Assembly (NCBI RefSeq): GCF_023734115.1
Contig: NZ_AP025737.1
Location: forward strand, 2,480,001 to 2,544,000
DNA from: Herbiconiux sp. L3-i23
GTDB lineage: Bacteria > Actinomycetota > Actinomycetes > Actinomycetales > Microbacteriaceae
DNA length: 64,000 nucleotides
Direction: 5' to 3'
Shown here in pieces: positions 34,245 to 43,580 of the stretch (positions are counted from its first letter, which is position 1; every line of letters begins with the position of its first letter). The notes below the pieces were generated by a model. The model ran no database searches. It was not told where the DNA came from and saw nothing but the letters and a program-made list of their open reading frames with translations. The translations under genes were made by a program, and so were the position numbers.

Positions 34245-36409
34245 GGCAGCAGGGCGCCTTCCGCTCGCAGCGCCCGCTCGGTGCCGGTGACCGACGAGTA
34301 GACGCCGCCGAGCGCGCGTCCCATCGCCTCGATGGTGAACCGGTCGGCGACCGTCGCGCGAGATACCGCCGCCCGGGATCCGTCGGTCTCGCCGGTCGAG
34401 ATCGTGAGCGCCCGCGCCACCCCGTCGGCCAGCCGGTCCTCGTCCCACGTCGCGGTGAGCAGACCCGTCTCGCCGTCGCGCACATAGGTGGCCGGGCCGG
34501 CGCCGTCGGGCGCGACGACGAAGAGGCCCGCGCCCATCGCCTCGAGCAGAGCGATGCCGAACTCCTCTTTGAGGCTCGCGCACACGTAGAGACCGCCCGC
34601 CGCGTTCACCCCGGGAACCCCTTCGCGCACCAGGGCCAGCCACTGGGCGGCGACGTCGTTGGGGCGGTGGCCCGGAAGGAGCAGACCGGATCGACGCCAC
34701 GCGACGGGCGGGATCACCTCCCTGATGGCGTCGAGCTGCTCCCGCTCGTCGGCCGACGGCGTCTCGACGTCGCCGCCGACGATGAGGAGGTTGGCCCGCT
34801 CACGGAGGTCGGACCGAGCCCACGCCGACACCAGGGTCGCCATCCCCTTCACCCGGTGCAAGCGGCCGACGCTGACGATGACCGGCAGCTCGCGCCGCTC
34901 GGGAGGGAGGGTCTCGAGGAGCCGGATGAACTCGGCCTGGGCGGGCGACGCGGCGGCGCCGTCGCGCAGCTGGACGCCCGCGGCGACGGCGGCGTCGAGG
35001 ACGTCGAGGTCGACGCCTTCGGGGATGACGCTGTGCCGCTCGGCGTGTCTCGTGATGTCGATGCCCACCAGGGAGCGCATGTCCTCTTCGAGCCGCGGCC
35101 GTGGGAACAGGACGGTGTGCGACGCGTTGGCGGCCAGCTGTCCGACGAGACCGCAGCGGAACCAGAAGTGCTCGACGAGGTCCGTCTCGCCGAACCCCTC
35201 GCGGGTGAGCCGCCCCGAGAGGTCGAGCGACTGGATCACGGCGTGCGGGTCGGGAGCGACCGTGAAGATCACCGGGATGTCGAGCTCGCGGGCGACGTCG
35301 GCGGCGGCGAGGCTGCCGACGTCCGCCATCCGCAGGTGGATGAGGTCGACCCGCCCCGCCGCCTTGAGGATGCGGCGGATGCCACGACGCGCGGCGACCC
35401 GCAGCCCCCAGGCTTTGGGCGACGGGACCGGCTTGGACAGCAGCGGCACCCGCCCGAACACATGGCCGTCGGCTCCCGACCGGAGACGGGTCAGGTCGTC
35501 GGCGGCGTGCACGATCGAGCCGCGCGACAGGGTCAGCACCCGGTCGACCGGGGTGCTCGGGTCGGCGATCAGGGCGTCGCCCAGCCGCACCAGCAGCGTC
35601 GCGATGCCGCCGTTGTCCCCCGCGCCGACCGCGGTGAGGCCCGCGTCGATGTCGGCGTGCAGGAACAGTTGGGCGACGGTCAGGCCGGCCGCGTCGTCGC
35701 GGTCGTCCAAGTCCGGCAGCGGCAGACCGCCGTGCAGATCGCCGAGCGAGAGCCGGGCGACGTCGGCCAGGTAGTCTCCGCCCATCGACAGTTCGAGCAG
35801 CGCCGACTCGACCGCGGCCTCGCCGGGACGCTGTCCGAGCGCCGCGGTCGCCGCCACCCGCACCCGCTCGTGCTCGTCGACGTCGCACGCGACAGCGATG
35901 AGCGTGCGCAGCACGATCCGACTGCGGACCAGCCCGAGCGTCTCGACGAGACGCGCCCGCGGACCCGCCGCGCTCACCCCGACCAGCGCCGATTCGAGCG
36001 CGACCGCGAGCGAGTCGGACGCCGCCGACGACCACAGCTCGAGGGTGCGCTGCGCGAGCATCCCGGTGAACCCGCCGTCGGCGACGAGGGCGATCAGTCG
36101 ACCGACCGCCTCGAGGCGGGGAAGCGACGAGCCGAGCGCCCACGCCGCGTGCTCCCGCACGAAGGGGCGCGCGTCGGAGAGGAGGCCAGTGAGGACTCGG
36201 CCGGCCTCATCGTCGTGCACCGCGGCGAGGGCATGCACGGCCGAGATCACCGCGACCGTGTCGTCGCCGCGCAGAGCGCGCGACAGCACGCGGATCGTGC
36301 GGGGTCCCGGATCGCGCGACGCCTCGAAGGCGAGGTCGTCGGCGAGGCGGAGAGCGTCGACGATGCGGTCGGCCGCGAGCAGCGCGTCGAGCGAGGTCTG
36401 TATTCCCAC
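34241..36409 (-). CDS. HEAT-repeat / GT4 glycosyltransferase fusion
   Basis: A 722-residue two-part protein. Residues about 1-230 are helical repeats of HEAT type (AISAVHALAAVHDDEAG, ARPFVREHAAWALGS, ERVRVAATAALGQ). Residues about 240-720 are a GT-B, GT4-type transferase with VSVGRLHRVKGMATL and the retaining E-x7-E block EEFGIALLEAMGAG (about residue 640). There is no signal peptide, so it acts in the cytoplasm. The helical half may be a scaffold for a partner or polymer. It heads a two-gene unit with the GT1-like gene and is divergent from the pyruvyl-transferase-like gene. Confidence 0.85.
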   Translation of the reverse strand: MGIQTSLDALLAADRIVDALRLADDLAFEASRDPGPRTIRVLSRALRGDDTVAVISAVHALAAVHDDEAGRVLTGLLSDARPFVREHAAWALGSSLPRLEAVGRLIALVADGGFTGMLAQRTLELWSSAASDSLAVALESALVGVSAAGPRARLVETLGLVRSRIVLRTLIAVACDVDEHERVRVAATAALGQRPGEAAVESALLELSMGGDYLADVARLSLGDLHGGLPLPDLDDRDDAAGLTVAQLFLHADIDAGLTAVGAGDNGGIATLLVRLGDALIADPSTPVDRVLTLSRGSIVHAADDLTRLRSGADGHVFGRVPLLSKPVPSPKAWGLRVAARRGIRRILKAAGRVDLIHLRMADVGSLAAADVARELDIPVIFTVAPDPHAVIQSLDLSGRLTREGFGETDLVEHFWFRCGLVGQLAANASHTVLFPRPRLEEDMRSLVGIDITRHAERHSVIPEGVDLDVLDAAVAAGVQLRDGAAASPAQAEFIRLLETLPPERRELPVIVSVGRLHRVKGMATLVSAWARSDLRERANLLIVGGDVETPSADEREQLDAIREVIPPVAWRRSGLLLPGHRPNDVAAQWLALVREGVPGVNAAGGLYVCASLKEEFGIALLEAMGAGLFVVAPDGAGPATYVRDGETGLLTATWDEDRLADGVARALTISTGETDGSRAAVSRATVADRFTIEAMGRALGGVYSSVTGTERALRAEGALLP

Positions 36410-36500
36410 GGTGTGCCCTTCGAACAGGCCGCCCGTGAGCGGCAGTCCCGAGCCTAGCGAGAACGTTCCTGAAAACCAGCTGCAGCTTTTTCGGGTGGGT

Positions 36501-36538
36501 TATGGTTGCCCGCGGCCGGAGCGGCGACGAACGGAAGG
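36501..36538 (+). promoter_or_regulatory. promoter -10 and ribosome-binding site of the pyruvyltransferase-like gene
   Basis: TATGGT at 36501-36506 and GGAAGG at 36533-36538, the latter 6 nt before ATG 36545. The -10 overlaps an in-frame TTG at 36506, which rules that start out. Confidence 0.5.
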
Positions 36539-36544
36539 TGCACG

Positions 36545-37702
36545 ATGCGACTCGTGATGATCGGCGACATCGGCGTCCGCGACGAGATGATCCACATCGG
36601 CGACGAGGCCATGTTCGAGACGTTCGCGCGCGAGCTCGGGCGGCACGGATTCGACATCACCGCGCTGTCGTCGGCGCCAGAGGAATCGGCGGCGCGGTAC
36701 GGCGTCGACGCGGTCGCGCGGATCGGGTTCGACCTCAGCCTCGGACGGGACGCCGCGCGCACGCGACTGGGCCAGGTGCTCGACGGCTCCCTCCCCGCGG
36801 ACGATCCCGCGCACGCCGTGGTCGCGGCCGTCGAGTCGTCGGACGGCGTCGCCATCGCGGGCGGTGGCAACATGGCGTCGACCTGGCCGACGCACATCTA
36901 CGAGCGCGCCGCGCTCGCCGCACTCGCCGCACGGTCGGGAGTCCCGCTCGTCGTCAGCGGCCAGACCCTCGGCCCCTGGCTTGAGGACGAGGACCGCGAG
37001 CTCCTCCGCGGACTGCTCGGCGCGGCCGCACTCGTCGGCGTCCGCGAAGGCGCCTCATTCGCCCTCGCCGGTGGACTGGGGCCGACGGAACGGACGCGGA
37101 GGACGGTCGACGACGCCTCCTTCCTCGTCGACTCCCCCGTCGCACGCGAGGACTACGCCCTCGTCAGCCTGTCGACGCATCTCGGCGCCGTCCCGCACGA
37201 AGAGGGCGTCTCATCCATCGCCCGCCTGCTCGACCGGGTCGCCCTGACCACCGGGCTCCCGGTGCTCTTCCACGCGCATTGGGCGAGCCTCGACCCCGAT
37301 CAGGTCCGCGGCGACACCGTCCTGCACGAGGAGGTCCGTGCCGCCATGACCTCGCCGTCGGGAGTCGTCCCCACGCGCAGCTCGGCCCATTCGGCCCGCA
37401 TCGCCCGGGCCGCATCCATGGTCGTCACCAGCCGCTACCACCCTGCCGTGTTCGCCGCCCCGGCGGGCGTGCCGATCCTCGGCATCCCGGTCGACGACTA
37501 CACGACGATCAAGCTCACCGGAGCTCTCGGCAACTTCGGACAGGTGGGGGTCGCACCCCTCGCATCCCTCGACGACGCCCCTGTCGCCGACCTGTGGGGT
37601 CAGCGTGAGGCCATCGGGGCGCGGGCCGCCGCGATCACCGTCGCCGAGCGGGCGCGCGCCGCCGCGTGGTGGGACCGGATCGCCGGCATCTACGCCGGCT
37701 GA
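36545..37702 (+). CDS. polysaccharide pyruvyl transferase family protein
   Basis: A 385-residue member of PF04230 (CsaB/WcaK type), enzymes that add ketal-pyruvate to cell-wall or capsular sugars. It shows the N-terminal GD.G..DE...GDEAM pattern, a central SGQTLGPW block, and the C-terminal VTSRYHPAVFAAPAGVPILGIP with the conserved RYH. No signal peptide. With the divergent glycosyltransferases it suggests a small cell-surface polysaccharide-modifying cluster; CsaB-like activity would create SLH-domain binding sites, but no SLH protein is in view. Confidence 0.85.
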   Translation: MRLVMIGDIGVRDEMIHIGDEAMFETFARELGRHGFDITALSSAPEESAARYGVDAVARIGFDLSLGRDAARTRLGQVLDGSLPADDPAHAVVAAVESSDGVAIAGGGNMASTWPTHIYERAALAALAARSGVPLVVSGQTLGPWLEDEDRELLRGLLGAAALVGVREGASFALAGGLGPTERTRRTVDDASFLVDSPVAREDYALVSLSTHLGAVPHEEGVSSIARLLDRVALTTGLPVLFHAHWASLDPDQVRGDTVLHEEVRAAMTSPSGVVPTRSSAHSARIARAASMVVTSRYHPAVFAAPAGVPILGIPVDDYTTIKLTGALGNFGQVGVAPLASLDDAPVADLWGQREAIGARAAAITVAERARAAAWWDRIAGIYAG

Positions 37703-37720
37703 CCCGATCCGATCCCCGGC

Positions 37721-40700
37721 TCAGCCGGCGGCGACCTTCGGGGCCTGCTCGGTCACGAAGATCGCCTCGAGCAGGTCGCGGACCCACCCGATCAGATCCT
37801 CGTCGGCGGGCGGCTCCCCGTTGATGACGGGCACCGGGATCAGCGCCGTTCCGCTCTGCTGCAGGATGCGCGACTTCGGATACATGCGCTGCAGACGGAT
37901 CTGCCGCGAGTCGGCCAGCTCGGCTGGCGAGACCCGCAGGTTGGGCCCCACGATGACGACCTCCGACAGCCCCGCCTTCTGAGCGAGCCGCCGCAGCCGC
38001 GAGACGGACATCAGCGCGAGCACCTCGGCGGGAGGCTCGCCGTACCGGTCGGTGAGCTCCTCGAGCACCGACTCGAGCGCACCGTCGTCGGCCTTCGGCG
38101 CGCTCGCCGCCGACAGCTTCTGGTAGGCCTCGAGCCGCAGCCGCTCGCTGTCGACGTACGTCTCGGGGATGCGTGCATCGACGGGCAGCTCGAGCCGCAG
38201 CTCGGTCTGCCCCTCGGCGACATCGCCGCGGAAGTCGCTGACGGCCTCGCCGATCATCCGCAGGTAGAGGTCGAAGCCGACCCCGGCGATGTGACCGGAC
38301 TGCTCGCCGCCGAGCAGGTTGCCCGCGCCGCGGATCTCGAGATCCTTCAACGCCACCTGGATGCCGGAGCCGAGGTCGTTGTTCGCGGCGATGGTCGACA
38401 GACGGTCGTGCGCGGTCTCGGACAGCGGCTTCGTCTCGTCCCAGAGGAAGTAGGCGTAGGCACGCTCGCGCCCACGCCCGACACGACCGCGCAACTGGTG
38501 CAGCTGGCTGAGGCCGTACTTGTCGGCCCGGTCGATGATGAGTGTGTTCGCGTTGGGGATGTCGAGGCCGGTCTCGATGATCGTCGTCGAGACGAGCACG
38601 TCGAACTTGCGCTCCCAGAAGTCGACGATGACCTGCTCGAGCGTGTGCTCGTTCATCTGCCCGTGCGCGACGGCGACGCGGGCCTCGGGCACCATCTCGG
38701 CGATCTGCGCTGCGATGCGGTTGATGCTCGACACCCGGTTGTGCACGTAGAAGACCTGGCCTTCGCGCAGCAGCTCGCGGCGGATCGCAGCCCCCACCTG
38801 CTTGTCGGAGTAGGGGCCCACGAAGGTGAGGATGGGGTGCCGGTCCTCGGGCGGGGTCGCGAGGGTCGACATCTCGCGGATGCCGGTGACCGCCATCTCG
38901 AGGGTGCGCGGGATCGGCGTCGCGCTCATCGCGAGCAGGTCGACGTTGGTCTTGAGCTTCTTGAGGGCGTCCTTATGCTCGACGCCGAAACGCTGCTCCT
39001 CGTCGATGATGACGAGGCCGACGTCCTTGAACGAGATCGCATCGGTGAGGATGCGATGCGTGCCGATCACCATGTCGATGGTGCCGTCTTCTAGGCCCTT
39101 CGCGATCTCCTTCGCCTCCTTCGCGCTCTGGAACCGGCTGAGGGCGCGGACCTTCACCGGGAACCCGGCGAAGCGTTCGGTGAAGGTCTCGAGGTGCTGG
39201 CGCACCAGCAGGGTCGTGGGGACGAGCATCGCGACCTGCTTGCCGTCCTGGATCGCCTTGAACGCGGCGCGGACAGCGACCTCGGTCTTGCCGAAACCGA
39301 CGTCGCCCGCGAGCAGGCGGTCCATCGGGATGGGCCGCTCCATGTCGGCCTTGACCTCGTCGATCGTCGTCAGCTGGTCGGGGGTCTCGGCGTAGGGGAA
39401 CGCCTCTTCGAGTTCGCGCTGCCACGGGGTGTCGGGTGGGAACGAATGCCCCTTCGACGCCATGCGCGCCGAGTAGAGCTTGACGAGCTCGACGGCGATG
39501 TCACGGACCGCCTTGCGGGCGCGTCCCTTCGCGGCGGCCCAATCGCTGCCGCCCATCTTCGACAGCTGCGGCGCCTCGCCGCCGACGTACCTCGTGAGCA
39601 GGTCGAGCTGGTCGGTGGGCACGTAGAGCTTGTCGCCCGGGTAGCCGCGCTTACTGGGCGCGTACTCGATGAGGAGGAACTCGCGGCTCGACTTCACCGC
39701 GTTGCGGCCGCCAGAGCTCACCTCGCGTGAGACGAGCTCGACGAACCGGCCGATGCCGTGGGTCTGGTGCACGACGTAGTCGCCGGCCTTCAGTTGCAGC
39801 GGGTCGACGACGTTCTTGCGGCGGCTCGCCAGCTTCTTGACCTGGCGACCGTCGTATCCGGCGCTGCGGCCGAAGAACTCGCGTTCGCTGATGAGGGCGA
39901 GCTTCGCCTCGGGCTGCTCGAAGCCGACGTCGATCGCGCCCTTCACGAGGTAGGCGACGCCCGGCTCGGGGTCGGCGGGGAACTCGTCGACCATGCGCCC
40001 CGCGAGTTCGCGGTCGGAGAGCAGATCGCGGCTGCGTTCGACGAGGCCCTGCCCGCCCGCGGCGATCGCGAGGCTCCATCCCTGCGACAGCAGCGAAGCG
40101 ACGTGCTCGAGCGCTCCGCCCTGGACGGCGGGCACCGCGTCGCCGCGCACCCGCTGGTACTCGGCCATCTCGACGGCCGACGCGTCGTCGTCGGGCATCG
40201 CCTCGAAGGTCGACAGAGTCCACCAGGCCCGGTCGCCTGCGGCGGCGCGCAGCTGGTTGACGGTCATGTAGTCGCCGCTGGCGAGGTCGATGGGGGCCGC
40301 GGCTCCGGCGGTGGCCGCACTCCACGCGGCGTCGAGGAACTCGCGGTTCGTCTCGGCGAGATCGACGGCACGGCTGGCGACCCGCTCGGGCTGCACGATC
40401 GCGACCGCGGATCCCGGCGGCAGATACGAGGTGACCGGCACGAGCCGGTCGACGAGCGCGGGGCTGAGCGACTCCATGCCCTCGACAGGGATGCCCTCGG
40501 CGATCTTCGCCAGCATGCCGGCGAGCGAGGGGAACTCGTGCTGCATCTCGGCGGCGCGCTGGCGCACCTGCTCGTCGAGCAGCAGCTCTCGGCTCGGCGG
40601 CAGCTCGACCTCGGCGACCTCGCCCTCGATGGAGCGCTGATCGGCGACCGAGAACTGCCGGATGCTGTCGACCTCGTCGCCGAAGAAGTCGACGCGCACC

Positions 40701-41290
40701 GGGTGCTCGGCGACGGGCGGGAAGACGTCGAGGATGCCGCCGCGCACCGCGAACTCGCCGCGGCGGGTCACCATGTCGACGCGGGCGTAGGCGAGCTTCG
40801 GCAGGGTCGAGGAGACCTCGGTCAGCGAGATCCCGCGCACACCGCTCGCCAGCACGATGGGGTCGTGGTCGACGAGACCCTGCGCGATCGGCTGCAGGGC
40901 GGCGCGGACGGAGCTCGAGACGATGAGGGGCCGCTCGCCGTTCCAGTCGCGCAGGCGTCGGAGGGCGTGGATGCGATGTCCGACGGTCTCGGCCGACGGG
41001 CTGAGACGCTCGTGCGGCAGCGTCTCCCAGGCCGGGAAGTCGAGGATCTCGGCGTCCGGCAGCAGGCAGCCGAGCGCCACTCGGAGCGCTTCGGACTCGC
41101 GTCCGGTGGGCGACACGGTGAACAGCACGGCGGGCTTGCCCGCGGCGACGCGCGCCTGGAGGAGGGCGGCCAGCAGTGGCGGTTGCAGCCCCGGCGTCGC
41201 CGAGAAGTCGGCGTCGCGCCCGATGGCGCGGGCAGCGGTGGCGAACGATTCTGCGCGCGTCAGGGCGCGCGTCATCCCCTGCAAACTCAC
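37721..41290 (-). CDS. mfd: transcription-repair coupling factor
   Basis: A DNA translocase that removes stalled RNA polymerase and recruits UvrA. About 1189 residues: UvrB-homology region, RNA-polymerase-interacting region (DYVVHQTHGIGRF), SF2 motor with Walker A GDVGFGKTEVA and the DEEQ box, QLRGRVGRGRERAYAYF (motif VI), and the C-terminal TRCF domain. GTG 41290 is chosen because TAGACT (41298-41303) lies 7 nt upstream, the same leaderless layout as several neighbours. GTG 41311 and ATG 41275 are alternatives. Confidence 0.97.
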   Translation of the reverse strand: MSLQGMTRALTRAESFATAARAIGRDADFSATPGLQPPLLAALLQARVAAGKPAVLFTVSPTGRESEALRVALGCLLPDAEILDFPAWETLPHERLSPSAETVGHRIHALRRLRDWNGERPLIVSSSVRAALQPIAQGLVDHDPIVLASGVRGISLTEVSSTLPKLAYARVDMVTRRGEFAVRGGILDVFPPVAEHPVRVDFFGDEVDSIRQFSVADQRSIEGEVAEVELPPSRELLLDEQVRQRAAEMQHEFPSLAGMLAKIAEGIPVEGMESLSPALVDRLVPVTSYLPPGSAVAIVQPERVASRAVDLAETNREFLDAAWSAATAGAAAPIDLASGDYMTVNQLRAAAGDRAWWTLSTFEAMPDDDASAVEMAEYQRVRGDAVPAVQGGALEHVASLLSQGWSLAIAAGGQGLVERSRDLLSDRELAGRMVDEFPADPEPGVAYLVKGAIDVGFEQPEAKLALISEREFFGRSAGYDGRQVKKLASRRKNVVDPLQLKAGDYVVHQTHGIGRFVELVSREVSSGGRNAVKSSREFLLIEYAPSKRGYPGDKLYVPTDQLDLLTRYVGGEAPQLSKMGGSDWAAAKGRARKAVRDIAVELVKLYSARMASKGHSFPPDTPWQRELEEAFPYAETPDQLTTIDEVKADMERPIPMDRLLAGDVGFGKTEVAVRAAFKAIQDGKQVAMLVPTTLLVRQHLETFTERFAGFPVKVRALSRFQSAKEAKEIAKGLEDGTIDMVIGTHRILTDAISFKDVGLVIIDEEQRFGVEHKDALKKLKTNVDLLAMSATPIPRTLEMAVTGIREMSTLATPPEDRHPILTFVGPYSDKQVGAAIRRELLREGQVFYVHNRVSSINRIAAQIAEMVPEARVAVAHGQMNEHTLEQVIVDFWERKFDVLVSTTIIETGLDIPNANTLIIDRADKYGLSQLHQLRGRVGRGRERAYAYFLWDETKPLSETAHDRLSTIAANNDLGSGIQVALKDLEIRGAGNLLGGEQSGHIAGVGFDLYLRMIGEAVSDFRGDVAEGQTELRLELPVDARIPETYVDSERLRLEAYQKLSAASAPKADDGALESVLEELTDRYGEPPAEVLALMSVSRLRRLAQKAGLSEVVIVGPNLRVSPAELADSRQIRLQRMYPKSRILQQSGTALIPVPVINGEPPADEDLIGWVRDLLEAIFVTEQAPKVAAG

Positions 41291-41413
41291 TCGCACGAGT
41301 CTAGGCAGCACAGCCGACAGAGCCCCGCGAGTTCGCCCACAGCGGCCCGACGAGCTGCCCCTGCATCGCCTGGGAGCGGGAATGCCGCCCGCACCCGCCC
41401 GGTTCGAGCCAGC

Positions 41414-42436
41414 ATGCGATCGATCGTCTACTCGGAACGCGGCAGTTCATCAGTCCTCGGGCTCGTGGAACGGGACATCCCCGATCCCGGCCCCGGCGAG
41501 ATCCGTGTGCGCGTCGCGGTGTCGGGCGTGAACCCGACCGACTGGAAGGCGCGCGCGGGCACCACACCGATGGGGTTCCCCGAGATCACCCCGAACCAGG
41601 ACGGCGCCGGCGTGGTCGACGCGGTCGGCGAGGGTGTCGACGACTTCGCTCCCGGCGACCGGGTGTGGCTCTGGCTCGCAGCGCACGAACGCCCGACGGG
41701 CACCGCGCAGGAGTACACGGTCGTTCCCGTGACCCGCGCCGCGAAGCTTCCCGAGGGCATCTCGTTCGAGACGGGCGCCTCGCTCGGCGTGCCGGCGATG
41801 ACGGCGCACCGAGCACTGACCGTCCACGAGAACGGGCCCGCGCATCTCTCGCCCGGATCCCTCGACGGGCGGGTCGTGCTCGTCGCCGGAGGTGCGGGAG
41901 CGGTCGGGCACGCCGCGATCCAGCTCGCCGCGTGGGCGGGCGCCACCGTCATCGCGACGGTCAGCAGCGACGAGAAGGCGGCGCTCGCCGCGGCGGCCGG
42001 CGCCCACCACACGGTCAACTACCGCGACGCCGATGCCGCTGACCAAATCCGGCGGATCGCCCCGAACGGCGTCGACCAGATCGTGGAGGTGTCGATCGCG
42101 GCGAACGCCGAGCTCGATGCGGCCGTCGTCGCCAACCACGCCTCGATCGGGTACTACGCCGATGACGGCGGCGACACCTTCTCGATGCCGATCCGGCCCG
42201 CCTTCGCGAACAACGTCCGCGTGCAGGGCCTGCTGCTCTACACCGTCGGCGCGGCACCGCTGCGTGCGGCGGCGGAGGACATCACGGCGGCGCTCCGGGA
42301 CGGCGCGCTCCCGGTGGGCGAGAGCGCAGGTCTGCCCCTGGTGTGGTTCGACCTCGAGGACACGGCGGCCGCCCACGACGCGGTCGAGCAGTCGACGGTC
42401 GGCAAGGTCCTGATCCGCGTCGCCGACCTCGGCTGA
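41414..42436 (+). CDS. NADPH:quinone reductase-like zinc-independent oxidoreductase
   Basis: A 340-residue medium-chain dehydrogenase/reductase of the QOR/zeta-crystallin type. The GroES-like half has GVNPTDWKARAG, and the Rossmann half has VAGGAGAVGHAAIQLA (about 156-171) for NADPH. The zinc-binding cysteines of alcohol dehydrogenases are missing, which fits QOR. It reduces quinones or enones. ATG 41414 is preceded by no clear Shine-Dalgarno. The second A/B array begins 30 bp after its stop. Confidence 0.9.
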   Translation: MRSIVYSERGSSSVLGLVERDIPDPGPGEIRVRVAVSGVNPTDWKARAGTTPMGFPEITPNQDGAGVVDAVGEGVDDFAPGDRVWLWLAAHERPTGTAQEYTVVPVTRAAKLPEGISFETGASLGVPAMTAHRALTVHENGPAHLSPGSLDGRVVLVAGGAGAVGHAAIQLAAWAGATVIATVSSDEKAALAAAAGAHHTVNYRDADAADQIRRIAPNGVDQIVEVSIAANAELDAAVVANHASIGYYADDGGDTFSMPIRPAFANNVRVQGLLLYTVGAAPLRAAAEDITAALRDGALPVGESAGLPLVWFDLEDTAAAHDAVEQSTVGKVLIRVADLG

Positions 42437-42465
42437 CTCCGCTCCGCCGACTGGCCCCGGCGCTG

Positions 42466-42555
42466 ACTGACCGAATCAAGGAAAAACCGGGGTCGAGTCA
42501 CACGTTCACGCGGATCCGGGCCCGTTGACGCCGAAATCTCCTTGATTTCGTCAGT
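42466..42555 (+). repeat. A element, copy 3
   Basis: 17-bp arms (42466-42482, 42539-42555) with two mismatches. The core GTCGAGTCACACGTTCACG then CGGATCCGGG matches the other A copies. Confidence 0.9.
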
Positions 42556-42580
42556 CGCCCGTGCCTCCCAGCCCGGGTGC

Positions 42581-42668
42581 CTGACCAAATGCAGGAGAAA
42601 CTGCATGCGACGCCTCGAAAACGGCCCTCTGACCGCCTCTGCGGCCAGAATCTCCTGCATTCGGTCAG
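42581..42668. repeat. B element, copy 3
   Basis: 18-bp arms (42581-42598, 42651-42668) with one mismatch. Outer sequence CTGACC(A/G)AATGCAGGAGA. Confidence 0.9.
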
Positions 42669-42682
42669 CAGCGCGCGGGTGG

Positions 42683-42772
42683 ACTGACCGAATCAAGGAG
42701 AAAGCAGGGTCGAGTCACACGTTCATGCGGATCCGAGCCCGTTGACCTCGAGATCTCCTTGATTTGGGAAGG
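42683..42772 (+). repeat. A element, copy 4
   Basis: The inner 13 bp of the arms pair with one mismatch (42688-42700, 42755-42767); the outer right arm is decayed. The core GTCGAGTCACACGTTCATG then CGGATCCGAG is intact. Confidence 0.85.
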
Positions 42773-42797
42773 ACGGACCGGCTCACCGCCGGTGGCT

Positions 42798-42885
42798 CCG
42801 ACCGAATGCAGGAAAAACTGACACGCGCGCGTCGAATGACGGCGTTTCGGGACTGTTCCGGCCGAAATCTCCTGCATTCGGTGAG
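42798..42885. repeat. B element, copy 4
   Basis: Perfect inner 13-bp arms (42801-42813, 42870-42882), ACCGAATGCAGGA and complement; outer bases decayed. It ends 17 bp before the pth stop. Confidence 0.87.
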
Positions 42886-42901
42886 GAAGGCGGAGGGAGG
42901 G

Positions 42902-43492
42902 TCAGTCCTTCGGGGAGTGGAAGCGCTGTTGGGCGGCTTCGAGGCCTTGGGTGATCACCAGTTCGACCGCGTCGGCGGAGTCTTCGAGGAGGTTCGGCAG
43001 CGCCTCGCGCTCCGTCGAAGCGAAGTCGCGGAGCACGAAATCGGCGGCCTGCATCCGGCCCGGCGGGCGGCCGATGCCCACCCGCACGCGCACGAAGTCG
43101 CCGCTCCCAGCCGCGGCGGCGATGTCCCGGATGCCGTTGTGTCCGCCATGCCCGCCCCCGCGTTTCAGCTTCACGGTGTCGAACGGGATGTCGAGTTCGT
43201 CGTGCACCACGATCAGCCGGTCGACATCGAGTCCGTAGAACGCGAGCAGCTGCGAGGTCGGGCCGCCGGAGAGGTTCATGAACGAGTTCGGCTTCGCGAG
43301 CACGAGCCTCGGCCCGCCCGGCGCGGTGCGTCCTTCGGCGACGCTCGAGTTCGTCTTGTGGCTCTTGAACCGTGCACCGATGCGGTCCGCGAGCACGTCG
43401 AGGGCCATCTGCCCGACGTTGTGCCGGTTGCCCGCGTACTGCTGCCCGGGGTTGCCGAGCCCGACGACGAGCCACGGATCATCCATTGCCAC
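42902..43492 (-). CDS. pth: peptidyl-tRNA hydrolase
   Basis: Releases peptides from prematurely dropped peptidyl-tRNA; 196 residues. The active-site histidine is in GNRHNVG (His24), followed by [10 protein letters not shown], the aspartate in [10 protein letters not shown] and the [11 protein letters not shown]-like glycine loop ([11 protein letters not shown]). GTG 43492 is chosen because GAGGAA lies 6 nt upstream; ATG 43486 is two codons later. It follows rplY on the same strand, a common actinobacterial order. Confidence 0.96.
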   Translation of the reverse strand: MAMDDPWLVVGLGNPGQQYAGNRHNVGQMALDVLADRIGARFKSHKTNSSVAEGRTAPGGPRLVLAKPNSFMNLSGGPTSQLLAFYGLDVDRLIVVHDELDIPFDTVKLKRGGGHGGHNGIRDIAAAAGSGDFVRVRVGIGRPPGRMQAADFVLRDFASTEREALPNLLEDSADAVELVITQGLEAAQQRFHSPKD

Positions 43493-43533
43493 GTTTCGTT
43501 CCTCTTTCCGCCGAGCGCTCTCAGCATGCACGA

Positions 43534-43565
43534 ACGGCCGCGCTCCCAGCGGGATGCGCGGCCGT
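43534..43565 (-). terminator. terminator-like hairpin after rplY
   Basis: Perfect 10-bp arms ACGGCCGCGC (43534-43543) and its complement (43556-43565) around a 12-nt loop, 15 nt after the rplY stop. No U-tract. It probably reduces read-through into pth. Confidence 0.6.
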
Positions 43566-43580
43566 CCGTGTGACGCGGTC

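Larger units (their letters stand above)
42437..42901. other. gene-free convergent gap filled by an A-B-A-B hairpin array (locus 2)
   Basis: 465 bp between the quinone reductase and pth, which converge here. It contains four elements of the same A and B families as 23369-23888, in the same order and orientation and with the same 115-bp A-to-B start distance. No plausible gene. Confidence 0.9.

Noticed and set aside
36461-36468. GAACGTTC palindrome in the glycosyl divergent gap, also near 6699
   Set aside because: Too short to call; resembles half of a LexA-type box without the spacer, and two occurrences of an 8-mer in 64 kb are expected by chance.
32311-37702. Defence island or genomic island at the glycosyl cluster
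   Set aside because: Base composition and codon use match the neighbours, and there are no integrase, tRNA or direct repeats at the edges.
41312-41413. Additional gene between mfd and the quinone reductase
   Set aside because: Only 102 bp, with divergent starts; frames here are short and Arg-rich, and it most likely holds promoters.
42466-42885. Small peptide encoded by the A elements (similar short text DRIKEK..SSHTF..IR in several copies)
   Set aside because: The apparent peptide similarity simply follows the DNA repeat; there is no consistent start codon or ribosome-binding site, and frames and stops differ between copies.
23417-42885. Insertion sequence or MITE with target-site duplication
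   Set aside because: No transposase gene in the window and no clear direct duplications at the array borders. A REP/BIME nature fits better but also cannot be proven here.
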